This document shows, in pieces, positions 62,850 to 64,000 of a DNA stretch of 64,000 bases. A program made the translations under genes and the position numbers. Below the pieces are notes generated by a model, which saw only the letters and a list, made by a program, of their open reading frames with translations, searched no databases and was not told the DNA's origin. The stretch comes from Pseudogemmatithrix spongiicola (GTDB lineage Bacteria; Gemmatimonadota; Gemmatimonadetes; Gemmatimonadales; Gemmatimonadaceae), in assembly GCF_030623445.1 (NCBI RefSeq), contig NZ_CP130613.1:1364001-1428000 (forward strand), given 5' to 3'. Positions within the stretch are counted from its first letter, which is position 1. Each line of letters opens with the position of its first letter.

Positions 62850-64000
62850 GCCCGCGCGCGACGCGGCTCCTCTTCGGCGCGGTGGTCGCGGGGCTCGCGA
62901 TCGCCGCGTTGCGCCTGCCCACCCCGAAGTTCGGCGACCCGCGCGTGCTCTTCGGCGACATGGCCGCGCCCGACCTGCAGCCGTGGACGCAGCACGACAC
63001 GCTGGGGCGCGGGGAGACCCTCACGGGGCTGCTCGCCCGCCGTGGGCTCTCGAACACCGAGGCGTCGAATGTCGTCCGCGCGACGCCGCTGAATCCGCGC
63101 CGCATCCCGGCGGGCATGCCCGTCGAGCTGCGCGGCGACACCACCGACAGCCGTCCGCAGGAAATCCGCTTCCGCCTCGCCGTGGACCGCATCATGCGCG
63201 TCGCCCGCAGCGGCGACAGCTGGGCGGCCACCGAAGAAGTGCTCCCCTGGACGGTGGATACGGTGCTGCTGCGTGGCACCGTGCGTGAGCACCTCTATCA
63301 GGCCATCGGCGAAGGCTCGGATTCGCTGCTCGCGGGCCGCGCCCGCGACGAACTCGCCTGGGCGATCGCCGACATCTACGAGTACAAGATCGACATGTCG
63401 CGCGAGCTGCAGCAGGGCGACCAGGTGCGCGCGCTGTTCGAACGCCACATCGCGCCGGACGGCACGATGAAGATCGGCACGGTGATCGCCGCCGGCCTGC
63501 AGCGCGCGGGCACGGAGATCCAGGCGTATCGCATGGTCCAGCCCGACGGGCGCGTCCGCTACTACGACGAGCGCGGCCGCTCGCTGGCCGCGACCTTCCT
63601 GCGCGCGCCGCTGCAGTTCCGCCGCATCTCCAGCAACTTCGGCCGCCGTCGGCACCCGATCCTCGGGACCATGCGCGCCCACCAGGGCATGGACTACGCC
63701 GCCAACGCGGGCACGCCGGTGCGCGCGATCGGTGACGGCACGGTGATCTTCGCCGGCACCCGCGGCGGCTACGGCAACGTGGTCGAGCTGCGTCACATCA
63801 ACGGCATGGTGACGCGCTACGCGCATCTGCGTGGATTCGCCAAGGGCATCCGGCGCGGCGCACGCGTGTCGATCGGCGAGGAAATCGCCTACGTGGGCTC
63901 CACGGGCCTCTCGACGGCGCCGCACCTGCATTTCGAGGTGCTGATCGGCGGCGTGCATCGCGACCCGCGGCGAGCCCTCGCCACGGCCGAGGCCGGTCCC
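62846..64000 (+). CDS. M23 family (LytM-type) peptidase, 3' end beyond window
   Basis: At least 385 residues are open to the window edge from a TTG that overlaps the ftsZ stop (TTGA). An N-terminal membrane anchor or signal ([18 protein letters not shown]) is followed by a LysM/OapA-like segment ([17 protein letters not shown]). The M23 domain has [23 protein letters not shown] and PHLHFEV with the zinc ligands in place. It is a predicted periplasmic endopeptidase or amidase activator, coupled to ftsZ and so possibly acting in cell separation. Confidence 0.9.
   Translation, partial: MSPRATRLLFGAVVAGLAIAALRLPTPKFGDPRVLFGDMAAPDLQPWTQHDTLGRGETLTGLLARRGLSNTEASNVVRATPLNPRRIPAGMPVELRGDTTDSRPQEIRFRLAVDRIMRVARSGDSWAATEEVLPWTVDTVLLRGTVREHLYQAIGEGSDSLLAGRARDELAWAIADIYEYKIDMSRELQQGDQVRALFERHIAPDGTMKIGTVIAAGLQRAGTEIQAYRMVQPDGRVRYYDERGRSLAATFLRAPLQFRRISSNFGRRRHPILGTMRAHQGMDYAANAGTPVRAIGDGTVIFAGTRGGYGNVVELRHINGMVTRYAHLRGFAKGIRRGARVSIGEEIAYVGSTGLSTAPHLHFEVLIGGVHRDPRRALATAEAGP

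Overview
The window is GC-rich chromosomal DNA from a diderm bacterium, most plausibly a member of Gemmatimonadota. This rests on very dense coding with GTG and TTG starts, 4-nt ATGA/GTGA overlaps, a meso-DAP type MurE, outer-membrane and lipoprotein genes, an IleRS2-type ileS, and a chemosensory cluster with MglA, roadblock and DUF4388 proteins. The phylum call is an inference; Myxococcota-like or other deep diderm lineages cannot be excluded from sequence reading alone.

Layout. (1) 1-6836: an edge-truncated secreted BNR/sortilin-like beta-propeller protein, a DUF4097 repeat protein, a membrane family 2 glycosyltransferase and a three-gene proton-translocating transhydrogenase (pntAA-pntAB-pntB), with a palindromic dispersed repeat between the convergent 3' ends. 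(2) 6837-13572: a six-gene block in AT-richer flanks. It encodes three secreted pilin-like proteins, a PapD-like chaperone candidate, a 934-residue outer-membrane usher-like protein and a small lipoprotein; the last five are coupled by 4-nt overlaps. It looks like a divergent chaperone-usher surface-fibre system. (3) 13573-19076: lemA-htpX and a small membrane protein on the minus strand, then tilS, hpt and ftsH on the plus strand.

(4) 19279-44677: one unbroken co-directional run of 26 genes with no gap above 43 nt. It starts with yggS, divIVA, purine nucleoside phosphorylase, ileS, a DksA/TraR protein, lspA and rluD, a gene string that in other phyla lies downstream of ftsZ. It continues into a chemosensory module (cheW, cheY, cheA, cheC, cheR, cheD, cheB, two more cheW). 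Embedded in that module are TPR scaffolds, two DUF4388 proteins with paired MshEN-like motifs, three roadblock proteins, the polarity GTPase MglA and a protein made of two tandem DnaA-type AAA+ domains. No methyl-accepting receptor and no flagellar gene is present. The module therefore looks built to control MglA-type polarity or surface motility, possibly with a c-di-GMP input.

(5) 44736-46894: a 59-residue membrane protein behind a strong promoter, tRNA-Val(TAC), and a secreted TPR protein. (6) 47013-64000: the division and cell-wall (dcw) cluster rsmH-ftsL-ftsI-murE-murF-mraY-murD-ftsW-murG-murC-ftsQ-ftsA-[palindromic repeat]-ftsZ and an M23 peptidase cut by the window edge. mraZ, murB, ddl and sepF are absent.

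Regulatory reading. Several gene starts carry a TANNNT hexamer 6-9 nt before the ATG, which suggests leaderless transcripts. Three kinds of long inverted-repeat element occupy intergenic space.
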